From Diphasiastrum complanatum (Eukaryota > Streptophyta > Lycopodiopsida > Lycopodiales > Lycopodiaceae): a stretch of 64,000 nt of DNA. The notes below the pieces were generated by a model, which was given only the letters and a program-made list of their open reading frames with translations, was not told the origin of the DNA and did not search any database. Position 1 is the first letter of the stretch. The number at the start of each line of letters is the position of its first letter. Below are positions 32,307 through 44,500 of this stretch, in pieces. Where the stretch lies: the NCBI GenBank assembly GCA_029204225.1, contig CM055096.1, positions 3,365,617 through 3,429,616 on the forward strand, given 5' to 3'. A program made the translations under genes and the position numbers.

Positions 32307-33225
32307 CGATACGTGAAATTCTTTGTTCTAGTCATGGAGGAGCCGGATTAGAAGATTCAGCACAATCATGAGACATGATGCAGAATAAATATGAGCACGT
32401 CAATACTGTACTTGGCAAAAAGACAGTTTGCTTGTAGAATTAATAGTGTAGGACAAAAACTGGTCTTTCTAGTTGTGATAGAATTCACGGACAAGCTGAG
32501 AAATCGTAGAGAGGCAAATAAATCGAACTATAATACTTGCGAATTCTAACAGGGAGATCTGAATGTCAGAATAGTGATTTTTTTAGATTTTTAGAGTAAA
32601 AATTGTACTTTCAGAATTCGCGGGTAAGATAGGAAAATCTTACTCTTTGAGAACGATTTCTTAGGCTGGATGGCGAATTCTAATAGAGAGGTTTGATTGG
32701 CAGATAGAAAAAATGAGAAAAAATGTGACTTTCTGACAATAAACAGGCAAAATCTCTGAGATAGAATTTGCGGAGCTGCTAGAGGACTGATCTTTATGAG
32801 ATCTAGCCTCATTGAAGCCGACGAATTCTAGGACAAAGATTTGGGTGAGAAATAAGAGATTTTGACAGTATATCAGGCTGTTTTCTCATAATCTGAATGT
32901 GGTCAAAATTTGTGGAGGTGATAAAATAAAAGATCAGGGTCTGTGAGGGCTGCAGACAGGCTGGCGAATTCTGATATACCTGGTTGGTTTGGAAAAAGGT
33001 CACTTGGGTCACTTCTTTTCAAGAAAATGCCCAAGTTGACTCTTTTGTTGCTTCCCCCCGGCTTGATAAGTTGCTCCGCAGCTCGTGTAGGACCTTGAGA
33101 GACGACTCGTGTTGTTTGTTGGTAGATAGAGACAGGCAAACAAGCAAACATACAACACGGAAGCACAAAAACAAAAAGGAGAAGAAGCTAGGTAAAAAAT
33201 ACTTAAAAAGCGACAACAGTGCCAA
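32307..33225 (-). other. Leader between gypsy 5' LTR and gag
   Basis: Non-coding interval of about 920 bases containing several GAATTC-containing repeats of the type GCGAATTCTGA or GAATTCGC (32530-32980). The minus strand reads TTGGCACTGTTGTCG just after the LTR end; if this is the primer site it is not the initiator-Met type. Confidence 0.5.
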
Positions 33226-33956
33226 TGTTGGAAGTATTTCTAGTTCGTGCGGTGGCTAGATCTACTTACGGGTGTAGTATAGGAATGTAGAGATTCGTCC
33301 ACTTTCTAAGTTTCTATAACAAGCTTCAACAGAAATACGAAAATAATCAACAAAGATGAGAGCACTAAGGCTTACCCAACTAGTGCCCGAAACATAAATA
33401 AAGCTAATTAGAAAATTCCTTGCTAAGGCAAACCCAACTAGCAAGATTGCTAAACTAAGACCTAAATTGACACCTAGAGGGTTTGAAAGATAAATTGCGG
33501 CTAACTAAATAAACCAATATGCCACAATAATCCAATGAAAGGAGGCAAGAGGAGGCCCGAGCACCTTCCCTCAAGCTATGCACCTTCCAATTAGAACACT
33601 AAGAAATAGAATGATAATCTCAATAGAGGGCAATTTAGCATAATCTCAGAGTGTTGTTTACAAGGCAGATATCTCTCCTTTTATGGGAAGGAGGGTCTTC
33701 CATAAGTATCTACTAACTTATGAGACTAATTTGCTTCTAGCCTTTCTAGAACTTCTAACTTAGGATTTAGAACTTCAAAGTCTCTTAACTTACGAAAACT
33801 TAAGATAAAATATTTCTAATCTTAAGTTTCCTAAGTCAAGTTTAAGCTATTTTATTATTATTTAAGCTTCTACTCATGGGCTTACAAAACACATGCCACG
33901 GAGTTTTATTTCTTTCTTTTTATTTTCTCTGTGTTAATAACACACAGTTGCTAACA
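33226..33956 (-). repeat. 5' LTR (copy C) of the gypsy relic
   Basis: TGTTGGAAGTATTTC through GTTGCTAACA on the plus strand, 731 bp. It is homologous along its length to copy A (21684-22488) apart from the ~57-bp insertion present in A and B. It is complete at both TG and CA ends. Confidence 0.87.
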
Positions 33957-34043
33957 TATGTGTTGCTAATATCCTCAAGAGAAACCAAAAAAGTTAAGTA
34001 CTTTAGAAAATAGCTTAATACTATCCACCACACGTATCGACTC

Positions 34044-34438
34044 TACTACATGGGTAAATCGAATAGATTTCTCATCATTCTTTGTGCTCTTTTTCCTTTA
34101 ACAATCTTATTTTCCATGATGTGGAATACACATTTCGTACTCCCCTCCTCTTCAAATGGCTTGCCAGCTTTTCCAGCAAGTTGTGTCTCCACCATGGTCC
34201 GCATGTCAACAAAAAAATCACTCATAAAGCTTTCATATGGTATTCTAGAATCCTATCAAAATAACAAGGCACACTCCTTCAAAACTATCTGAAATGACCT
34301 ACAACATAGTAGGCAAGGAGGTTCTTTACTTCCACCACATTCAAAGTCACACTCAACACCATTTTCCCCCTTCTGACAACCAAAGAGGAACTTGGCTAAA
34401 GAAGCCCTCTTGAGAACTAAAATATATTCCTTCCTCAA
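34044..34438 (-). pseudogene. Unknown protein-coding relic
   Basis: One minus-strand frame stays protein-like across two adjacent stops. Upstream of the stops it reads YILVLKRASLAKFLFGCQKG and CGGSKEPPCLLCC. Downstream it reads SRIPYESFMSDFFVDMRTMV, KPFEEEGSTKCVFHIMENKI and RAQRMMRNLFDLPM before a stop. Codon pattern and amino-acid composition look coding, but I recognise no family. It could be a decayed host gene fragment or a transposon ORF. Confidence 0.4.
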
Positions 34439-35000
34439 TCGTCACGGATCCCTAGAAATGGATAGACCTGACCAATTTATAACAATCTCTATCATATATT
34501 GTATTCAGTAGAAAATGGAACAAAAATTACTCCCTATTTAGACGCTTTCCTCTAAGATAACTAGACACTTCCTCATTGTTAAGCTTAGAAGCTTTTCCTA
34601 TAAGTGTCCTCACTCACATTTGTACCATTCACAGCAAAGAAGAGAAACCCCTTTCGCTCTAATTTGCCTCTAGTTGCCAAAACCTATAGATTTCACATGC
34701 AATCCACTGCCTTCTCCCTCCCTATTTTGTAGGAAAAATAGTAATTATTCTTCCACAGAGAACACAATGAAAGTTTGAGTAAATCAAACTAATATCAGTG
34801 TCTTCAATTGGGTTTGTATTTTATCTATGTACTAATAGAACAATATTAGCTCTGATTGAATATGCGTGTGGAAATTATATGCTGAAGTAAGAGACAACTT
34901 AAGACAATTTTTAGACAATAAGAAACTATAGATCAAAAAACAAATTTTTATAACTCTGAATCTGAATCATCAATATACATCTCTTATTGTCTTATCTCGC
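34439..35000. other. No feature seen
   Basis: AT-rich sequence with no supported ORF, tandem repeat or element end. Confidence 0.3.
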
Positions 35001-35909
35001 TATTTTGTCTCTGATTGAGTGAGTTACAACGAGTAGTGCACATGTATTTATATTACTACAGGACAGGTCTTTTGGCCTTTTATTTATAGGTCTTTTGGCC
35101 TTTCAATGCTGTAATAGTAGATATCTAACCGTTTACGACACTTGATATTCAAATAGACGCTCTGTTTTCAGGGTCAAATAATTTTTGTTCGCAAATTATT
35201 CACGACAGTCCATCTCTTCGTTACAGTTTCGTGTTTCGTGAATTGTTCGCGACACTTGTCTCTTTGCGATATTTTCGACTTTCGCGAATTGTTCACGACA
35301 GATGACAACTTTGAGCTTGAAGAAGAAACTCAAAATATTTCGCGAATTGTTCACGACAATTTCGCGACATCTGAGGTTTGAACAAGAAACGAAATATTAT
35401 GCGACAAAATTCTATTCGCGAATCTTGCAAGCTTCAACAAGAAAGCCACGAGCTTCTACAAGAAATTGTTTCGCGAATCTTTCGAGTTGACTGCAAGATA
35501 AATTTCGCAAATCCTTCGTGAATCTTTCGAGTTGGTCACGAATAGAAATGTTTCGAGTTCGCGTTCTTTTCTTTCTCATCCTTTGTCAAGTAAATTGTGC
35601 GCTTTGTTAGTAGAATCAAGATCTATCTTATCAGTTGTTCTACAACTCCCTCTCAAAGTGGGCAATTGGATTAACCTCAATTTTCTCCGCTGCTTCTCGA
35701 ACAAAGCCTTACTGAGTGGCTTTGTAAAGATATCAGCTGTCATTTCCTCTGTGGGCATGAAGATTAGCGAATCTTTTGCGAATCTTTCGAGTTGGTCAAG
35801 AATAGAAATGTTTCGAGTTCGCGTTCTTTTCTTTCTCATCCTTTGTCAAGTAAAATGTGTGCTTTGTTAGTAGAATCAAGATCTGTCTAATCAGTTGTTC
35901 TACATATTT
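35001..35909 (-). mobile_element. Deleted copia relic with TSD TATTT
   Basis: TATTT flanks the element at 35001-35005 and 35905-35909. In minus orientation it consists of the first 124 bases of the 5' LTR (35904-35781), the last ~135 bases of pol (35780-35645) and a full 3' LTR (35644-35006). Pol shows FMPTEEMTADIFTKPLSKAL (about 35700-35760), the usual copia C terminus, then a GAGAGGGAGT purine tract at the LTR start. All else has been deleted. Confidence 0.85.
35006..35644 (-). repeat. Full 3' LTR of the deleted copia relic
   Basis: 639 bp, minus orientation TGTAGAACAAC...CAGAGACA. It is rich in TTCGCGAATTGTTC-type repeats between about 35170 and 35480. Bases 35521-35644 are repeated at 35781-35904 with few changes. 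Confidence 0.82.
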
Positions 35910-38159
35910 AGCTTAAGTTATCCTCATGGTTGATTTTGTTGTAGATCCCATTGTCATTTTCTTGTGTGGCAATTTTCAGGGCATATTTATTCTAGATTAT
36001 ATAGACTAAACTTAGCCTATGACATTTTGAGAACTTCCCCCAAGTTTTTCTATTATCAACTCTATCACTCATGCTTTACATCTATATCATCATCATCAAG
36101 AATGTAGGTTGTTGTGCCTTGTTTAGAGATATACTTGCTAAATTATTCTGGGAGATTGCGTCTCCTTCGTTATCTATAGAGTTGACTTCTCCCTTTCATC
36201 TACAATTTTTGTCCTTATGCATACATATTATCAAGTTTACATCTTTTCCAAAGATTGTCAACTTTGACACCCATCCAATCCCCTTTTTTTTCTGGCTTTT
36301 TTTCAAGAGTCTTGTACACTTTGTTTATAATAATTTTGATACCTTTTTCTTGGGAAACAAAATAGAGTTGTGACTAGTGAGGCAATGAAGAGTCGCAAAC
36401 CTCATGTAGTGGCCAATGCTTACAATAGCCTACTACTTATCATAAAAAGTCTATTGAATTTCATATTCATCTTTTCAAAAAAACATTGTAGGCTTTTATA
36501 TTTTTGCATGTTTTGGCCCATTGTAGGTTACAAGCCCACCCATTGCATGTTAGAAAGTATGCATGGAAGTACTAAGGATCAAGTTAATAGACATAGAGCA
36601 ATAACTCATACAAGAGAAATTTGACATCCATTACCCCTAATTGTATTGTAATTGGGCTTCCAAAGAGGAGGGCATCATACCTCAAAATAATGTCAATTAT
36701 CTTATCATGGAGCTCTATAATTATTCATGACCTTGCATACTATGTATCTAATGAGAACTGGGACTTAGTAGCCTATATGTCTTAGTATAAATAGTTTTTA
36801 GTTAGACTTGCTTGCTTAGCCTGGGTTATACTTAGCCTAACTTGATCTAGTTATGATCTTAACAATGTCTGGTATATATAAATTTTATATTCTTGATTTG
36901 CATACTTTAAAATATATGGGTTCTCAACGTACTCCTCATTTCCATCACTATTTTGATATTCTACCATAAGAGACTTAAAAAGTATTCATTTCAATTGAAG
37001 AGTAATTAGACTTTCTTTTGCAACTAGAAATTAGGCATTAGCTAAAAATAATTTGGAACATAAGTCATATAGCCATTTGTAAAGGTTCTCCTGCACAATC
37101 GAGTTGGATTACAACAAACCTATAGCCCTAAAGGCATAGCTATGAGAAATTCAACTAGTTTAGTCAAATTTGCTACATTTGTTTATTTGGCATTTGAGGC
37201 TAATTTTCATATTAGACATGAGAATTGACTTTTCAAAGTTATATTAGTCTAAAAGTATTTGAATAAACACTTTTTGAAAGTGGGAGAAATGTAGAAGTCT
37301 AGTTTGAGTAGATTCAAATTTGAATGTAGGGTACATTGAATCTAGTCCTAAAAATAGTAGGATTTTTTATATTGGAGGGAAAGCAAGTGGCAATTTAGGT
37401 TCTGGACCTGCTATAAAAGGATGTAACTCGTGGGAAGAGAGGATACTCTCTCTCTCTCTTGTCTCATTCATGCTTATACATGGTTCTCTTGGGTTCTACT
37501 ATCCATTGGTGCATGTCATATCTTGCAATTCTATGTGTAGAATGATCATTAATTGCTTTTTGCATATCCACACGTGTGAAATACAGTAGCTTATTGTAAT
37601 TGTACGGACAGCAACAGTACTTTATGTTTTGGTTCATGTTTGATCAAGATCTATTAGAGTTTGCATCTCATTTTTAGTGTAGATGCTGATTTTTCTACAT
37701 TGGCAAGATTGGTGAGTTGCTTGTTGCTAAACCCAAGATCAATTGTAAGTTTGGATCTTAATGGATCTCAAATCTTTCACAATAGCCTCAAGTCAAAGTT
37801 GCTATGTCATATATGTTTGGAGCCTTGTGCTCCTTTGCATGGCCAACTTGGACTTACAATATGCATAATGATGCTAGCACGAAGTACCTATGATGGTAAA
37901 AACGTAGGTTGAAATATGAGGTAGATGCAAACAATGTGTAAATTTTGAATGTTCATATCGATAATTCTCAATATTCAATTAGTGATGCGAAATGAATGGC
38001 TAGTTCAATGGAGATTAAAAAAAATTAGTGATAGCATTGGAAGTGGCAAACAAATTCCAACATAATATGTGGTCAAATAAATTATGGCAAAAACCCTATG
38101 TGAATAGAAACTATATTAATGTAGCATATTTGGAAAACACAAAATTGAAACATAGAACA
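35910..38159. other. No supported gene; possible LTR fragment near 37250-37700
   Basis: The interval is AT-rich. Around 37568 the motif CCACACGTGTGAAA resembles that of the copia LTRs at 13487 and 13813, so 37250-37700 may be an old LTR piece. ORFs at 37320, 37661, 36071 and 36370 resemble nothing I know. Confidence 0.35.
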
Positions 38160-39117
38160 TGACATTTTTTCTTCTAGTGTCTTGATCACCTACCCGCCAT
38201 CCTTCGCCTTAATCTCTTCCCTGGCAAACCTCCTAGACGGCATTCAATTTGTATCATGAACAACTCTCTTAAATAGTACTCTTCGTCCTATGTTGGCTTC
38301 GATCATCTCCCCCCTCAAGAGCCTAGACAACATCATTGAGTGCTCTCGCTCCTTCAACCGGAAACAGGGGAGACTATTGAGAGCTTATTCCGCCCATATA
38401 GAATCTTCTCTCAAACTTACTCTTTATTCCATCTCCCTAGATAGGGCCCGCTCAGCCAACCCCTCTCTCAGAGCAAATGAATTTCTTGAAGCTTCCAATT
38501 CGCTGAAAATCATTGACCATACCAAAGCTGTTATCCTTCGTAAAAAAACTCATCTCAATTGGTTTCATGAAGCTAATTTACCTTCGGCCTTCTTCTTCAG
38601 GAAGCTCAAAGCCCAACAAAGAAAGGAAGACGCATGTAGCGTTGTTATTAATGATATCCCTCTCCCTTGCCCCAACGCTATTAACAATGCCTTCTTCGAC
38701 CATTTCCCCCAGCTTTTCAACCCGATCTCTCAAACCAAGACTTTGACATTGGAATTGCCCAGTACTGCTCCTTTTCTTCGTCGCTTTCACCGGTTGAATC
38801 CAATTCCATTTCTTCTTCGCTTACTTTAGAAGAACTTCATCTTGTCCTCAAAGCCCTCAACAGAGATAAAACTCCAAGCCATGATGGTGTCATCCCTGAT
38901 TTCTTTCTTTCTCATTGGATCACAGTTGGTCCCTCGCTCCTAGCTACTAATGTTGCTCTTTCTTCGGGTGCCTTCTCCACTTCCTTTTCTAAGGAATTAA
39001 TTAAACTCATTCCCAAGGTTGAGGCGCCCACATCTATTTCTGACTACCGGCCTCTCACTATGCTCAACACTTTGTATAAAAATATAGCAAAAGCCATAGC
39101 CAGATCTGGGCATGCCA
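38160..39117 (+). pseudogene. LINE ORF2 fragment, pre-RT and RT start
   Basis: A 179-codon frame (38290-38829) contains AVILRKKTHLNWFHEANLPS and FFFRKLKAQQRKEDACSVVI, the region between endonuclease and RT in plant LINEs. After a frameshift RT follows: LTLEELHLVLKALNRDKTPS, HDGVIPDFFLSHW, ELIKLIPKVEAPTSISDYRP and LTMLNTLYKNIAKAIA. It ends at about 39117 where a SINE-like sequence begins. The catalytic YADD box is not present. Confidence 0.8.
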
Positions 39118-39139
39118 AGTAGAAGCAAGCTCATAAGGA

Positions 39140-39226
39140 TGTCACTACGCAGCGGCTAAGATTCGAGCCTGCGCCTTGCCGGTCGCAGTCAACCACTCTA
39201 CCCATGCACTGCGCTATGATGGACTC
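39140..39226 (-). mobile_element. tRNA-derived SINE-like sequence
   Basis: The minus strand has an A box, TAGCGCAGTGCATGG (39216-39202), and a B box, GGCTCGAATCT (39169-39159), 32 bases apart. This is the spacing of a tRNA-type RNA polymerase III promoter. No acceptor-stem pairing is evident, so it is not an intact tRNA gene. It directly abuts the LINE fragment in opposite orientation. Confidence 0.6.
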
Positions 39227-39359
39227 CAAGGTAAGTTTTTGACATTTAGAGATTGTTATGCAATCAATACATTGTGCATATAACTAATATCAAATATTAG
39301 TTGTTGTTGAATGACTATTGTACTAACCATGAATAAGATAGCTAAACCTTGTCCTTGTA

Positions 39360-39640
39360 GGCCATTCACCTTGCCCTAGGGACCATGATTGTCTCGCCCT
39401 AAAAATTCTGAAAATCCTTATCGGGCAAAATGGCTTGTGCCCCCGGCTCCTTCCATTACGTAATGGGACTTTTTTTTGACCAATTTGATGCTACCACATG
39501 GCAGGCCTATACCTTACGTCTGATCCGCATGTGGAATGAGTACAAAAAATTTGAAAAAAAACAAATGACTGCTTTTTAATATGTTCAGAAAATGGGCAGA
39601 ATAATCAACAAAAATCCATTACGTATATGTTATCCATAAT
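39360..39640. mobile_element. Relative of the 4919-5240 foldback family
   Basis: GGGCAAAATGGCTTGTGCCC and CGGCTCCTTCCATTACG match the right arm of the foldback at 4919-5049. The following ACCAATTTGATGC, CACATGGCAGGC and ATCCATTACGTA pieces match 5070-5240 in order. The left arm is poorly preserved. Confidence 0.55.
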
Positions 39641-39980
39641 CTACTATTCAAGGTCTTATATCATGTCAAGTTGTTGCCAAAACAAACAAATCCTAAACAC
39701 GTGTATTTTGTATTGGATTTTGAAGGCCGTTGGATTTAGTATGTATTATTACTATGTAAAACGCTTAACATGATAACCATGCAATAAATTGTTGCCCAAT
39801 AAAAGCGAAGGTAGCTTGATTCCTTGTCAATAAGTACAACTTGGAATCAAGAAAATTAGTCTTTAATGTATTCTGGGATGTGAACAGCATCATATGGAAT
39901 CTTATCTATCTTTACATGCAAATCATACCGAAAAGGAGTTTAAGACGCAAGATAGACCTAAACACACAGGATAGGCAGAA
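39641..39980. other. No feature seen
   Basis: AT-rich sequence without recognisable coding or repeat structure. Confidence 0.3.
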
Positions 39981-40243
39981 GCTGCAACATCCCAATACAC
40001 TTGGTCAGGTATATTGTAATATCCCATCATATGGTAGTAACATTTGTAATGTTTTGTAAACCTTTCATACATATAAATGTTTCCAGCAAATAGCCCCTTA
40101 TGAAAGGACCACACGCTGCAACATCCCGATTCACTTGGTCAGGTATATTGTAATATCACATCATATGGTAGTAACATTTGTAATGTTTTGTAAACCTTTC
40201 ATACATATAAATGTTTCCAGTAACTAGCCCCTTAATACTGGAT
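39981..40243. repeat. 134-bp tandem duplication
   Basis: GCTGCAACATCCC followed by ACACTTGGTCAGGTATATTG and CATTTGTAATGTTTTG starts at 39981 and again at 40115. The two copies differ at only a few visible positions. It lies 1.2 kb downstream of the VIPP1 stop codon. Confidence 0.92.
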
Positions 40244-41455
40244 CAGATTATCATTTAGTATAAATCATCAAGTTTGATCAACAGAGATGGATGCGATAGG
40301 TATTGTCTAAGAATATCAGGAACCAACAAACCCCTCAAAACTTGGAGTGTATAATCATTTGTACTACAGTCATTTTTTATGTTCTCATTAAAGACAAGTT
40401 TTAATCTTCCATGCAGTGTCCTAAATAGGAACACAAAGTTATACATGGACTTGTCCGAGAAGATACAATTTCGTTTGTGACCCGTATGGTGATGGCTTCC
40501 CACAATGTGAATCATCAAGAATTTTTATTCATGCAATTCATTCTAGCTACTTTTATTTAATCAGATTCCAGAAACATTGCTTGATTTACACCATCTAAGC
40601 GTGGAATCTATTGAGATACGACAATTCATCATATATCAACACATGAAAACAATAAAATGACCTTTAAACAAGAACATCAATGTTCAACAGAATTATCAGC
40701 TAGATTGTACAAGATCAATGTTCAATTCCCCACAATCCACAACAACCAGAGTCTATTTTTATTTACATAATAGCTCCGCCATGTTATCATCTCATTCAAA
40801 GCTTGAGCCAAGTCATAGGCAAGGTGCACGACCAGATGACTTTAAAGTCAGGTTTTTAAGGCCAGCATCAAAGTACAAGTTCAAAATTAGACAGCGATCC
40901 AGAAGGTTCACACATTATTATATAATTATAAAATATCACCGGAAACTAAGTCCAAACTGCAGCTTTACAGCTGCATGCAACCGTTTCCAAAAAACGAATG
41001 CCTACTCCAAGATTTTTTCTGTATATAGCAGCCGTACTAATCAAAAATTTCCTAGTAAAAACCAATAACACAAAATGCAAGAATATTGGTTAGCTACTTT
41101 TGCTCTTAGGGTGTAATTGGACATGTGGGAATATTGACAAATGAAGCTTTTTCGTGGCAGTGACGTCATGACTTCAAAGTTCAGACAAATGACTGAATTG
41201 GAAAGCATAAAGCACCAGACACAATTCAGCTTATGTGTCCACAAAGTTAGCAATCAGCTCAGGATGTGGTAAAGAGGCAAGATAGATCTACTAGTGCTCT
41301 TCCAAACGGTTACATTAGAACTGGTGAGTTGCCCAAGAAGAACCTTTTTCTGCATTCAGAAACACTTCTTAAATGATATCAAAAGTTTGTTACTCCACGA
41401 CTGAAATACTTCAGAGTAGGTTGCAGGACAATAGGCTTAACCCAAATCGCAGCAA
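40244..41455 (-). other. Region downstream of VIPP1, possible 3'UTR
   Basis: No independent gene is seen. The part nearest 41455 should hold the VIPP1 3'UTR and polyadenylation site, but no signal is strong enough to fix the end. Confidence 0.4.
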
Positions 41456-41587
41456 TCAGAACTCGTTCGTCTTTCTCCGTAGCTCATTGAGCTCCTTCTC
41501 AATCTCAAATTCTTGAAAAGGTACATTTGAGCTGGAGCTTCTAAGATTACTTACTGGAGTACGACCTTCTGGAAGTTCCCCTGTCCG
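41456..41587 (-). CDS. VIPP1: VIPP1 last exon with stop
   Basis: Acceptor TTTTGCAG. It encodes [27 protein letters not shown] and the conserved terminal helix [16 protein letters not shown], then TGA at 41458-41456. This C-terminal extension distinguishes VIPP1 from bacterial PspA. Confidence 0.94.
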   Translation of the reverse strand, partial: RTGELPEGRTPVSNLRSSSSNVPFQEFEIEKELNELRRKTNEF

Positions 41588-44500
41588 CTGCAAAACCCAG
41601 CACCAATTTTGAAATGCAAAGATGTCTCTATGAGTTGGCAGCCCCTTATGAGTTTCAATGATGCTAGCAAAAACCACAAAAAAAGTGCAAGCTTTTCGCA
41701 AAATGCCAAGTCTCCTTATAAGCCATATACTCTAACGAAAAGCCACACATGAATTTGCTCAGAAGCACGATGAAGTTTGTGGAAGATACCTTTGAAGGAC
41801 CCAGCATATCCCTTTTAAGAGCTGCAAGATCATCATCCACGGATTCACTTTCCAGAAGTGTAAACTGTGAAGCAATCCTCCGAACTTGTCAATGTGACAT
41901 CCAGGCATTTATATGGGGCAAATCAAAAAAATAGCATAGGGTATTTTGGAATGGAAAATTCTAGTTGGCCAGAGCTAGATGAAAAATGGGACACCTTTCC
42001 AGCAAGATCATCCGTGCTTAGCTGATTCAGCGCATCAGCTTCAGCTTCTAGAGCTGTGACTGCATAATCCAAATATACATATTACTGATCAAACTCTTAC
42101 CTCAATGTCAATGTTAACGATCGGTGAAGCAATCTATGCACAAATACAAGATAGTCATTCAGAATCTCATTCAGACCATGCGCTGTACAAAATAAGAAAT
42201 TAATGCTCAAGTTGTGCTTGCTTTTCATTAGTTTTGCAGACATTCAAAGTAAAAGTTGTGAGATAATATTTGCTTAGCTAGACAATGAGACACATTCAGC
42301 TCTAAAAATTTGAAAATGTGTTAGCAAAGACAAAGATGGGCAGTAGAAAATGAAAGAGATTTTCCTGAAAAAGTACAAAACCAGAGATGCGGAGCACAGT
42401 AATATTACAGCCATGCTTGCAGGCTTCAAAATAGGACCAAATCACTTTCCACCTAACAATATCACACTCACTAGGACGTGATATCATCAAAATGCAGTTT
42501 CAATTGAAAAGATGGAAAAGTTAACCAATGTAACACCCATAGATAATAGCTATCAAACTGTAATTACCAGTACATTGCATTCATGTCTCTATTGAATGTG
42601 ACATTGCAATGTTTTTGGGAGATAATTGGGCCAAAAATGTGTAAAATACATTTTTGGGGTCCAAGAATGGCTACATATGGCATTTCAAATGACTATCATA
42701 CATATGGTAACCATAAATATGGCCGTATAGCAGGTTTAAGGGCAAAATCCACAAACGAAATTGCAAAGCTCAAAGTTTGTAATACAAATTTCTAAGAAAT
42801 CTCTTTACAATATATGTCATCAAATCTGGAGATTCCAATGACTTGTATGATAACACAGCGCATTCACCCCTAAGCATTCAAAATTGTCATATGCATTTTA
42901 ATTTTCTATATTTCATATAATTATCATGCGCACTATATTTATGGCCACATGCTAGTTCTCAGGGTAAAAGCCACGAATGGAATTGGAATGTTTGTGTAAT
43001 CAAAATTTCTTAGAAATTTGTGTATAGAATGATAGTATTATATGTGAAAATTGTAATGGTGTGAATGATGACATGCCATTTGCATATTCAAAATCGGAAT
43101 ATGCATTCCTGTCTTTGGAGTGTCTTATTGAAGACATTTTCATGATCTGGTAACCATGTATCAAACTTCACAATAAAAATAACTAGCATAATAAGGAATT
43201 CATTGGTATACAAGTGCGTGATCCTAATTCCTCCAACCTTAAGGGTTTTGAAACCTGGTCAACAATAAAGCGAGCTGCAAAATATGCATGATACTGATTG
43301 AAAGTCATACACAGTGATACCTCTAGAAAAAAATTGAAGAGAGATTCGAACCTTTTTCTTCCATCTTTTCAAAAGCAGCAAGTGCACTGCTAGTATTGAT
43401 GTTCCCCAGCATTTCATTGACTTTTTGAGCAGTTCTGTTGCACATAACGGAATGAATGGATATAAAATAACATTAGGGTTACACCATTTGTACTTGCTTA
43501 CAATAACAATTTAGGATTACTGTTACTGGCAAATCCATATGGGAGCATTAGAGCTCAACAAATGAAAGCTCAAAACAACATGCTCTTACACAAAATTGAC
43601 CACAATTGATTTCAATATTGTATTAAAAATGCAAGGAAACCATCTGAACCACATGAGAATAAGCTTAACTTACTGTGCCACAATTTAACAAATAATGGTT
43701 ACATACTTGGCCGACTGAGCACGAGCTTTAAGAGTATCCTTTTTGGACCTGGCTTCCTGTATCTTGCTCTCCAGGAGCTGCAGATAAATAAGACCTTGTT
43801 TCAAATAGCCATCTTCCAAATTGACAAAAGGAACTAAAGGAGATGAATAAAACTCTCTTGTCAACAATTAACATACTTGTTGATCAAAAGACACGGGAAA
43901 TTTTGTTGAAATTAACTCTCAATAATCAACAACATTGGCCACAAAAGCATTATGTTAAATTCCTTTCCTTCAACTAGCAGCAGAAAATGAAAGCATTATT
44001 TGTCTTTCTATGCCAAGTTATTGTAATACTGCATACAAAAACAGCTCAGATACTCTTAGTATTATGCCATGTTCCATGAGATGAGACATCTAGGAAGACA
44101 ATCAAATGGCACTGAATACATTTGCAACAGTATATATGTTGAACTTCGAAGTAGGTAAATTCATTTATATAAATCCGTCTGTCAGATATGCTGCCTATCA
44201 CAATCCTGGAAGCTCATAATCTCTGCCAAGAAAGAAGCTTTCTATCAACGTTGCTTCTTTATATGGTTAACTGCCTTTCTGGGCCTTGGAAAGACATTAT
44301 TCAAACCAGATGGATGAAAACAAATTTGCCAAGAAACTTAGCATGTAGCTTACTTGTAAAAAAGAATCACTCTGTATCATATATCATCCCTGTATTTTCA
44401 TGTTGGGTCAAGGGCATCATGAATGAGATCCACCAAGTAGTGATTCACTCATTAATCACCCCCTTGTGCCAGGCCACCCCCTAGTTCTGTCCTTGACTAC

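Noticed and set aside
39140-39226. A nuclear tRNA gene
   Set aside because: A and B boxes are present, but the flanks do not pair as an acceptor stem and no convincing anticodon arm can be drawn, so SINE-like is the safer call.
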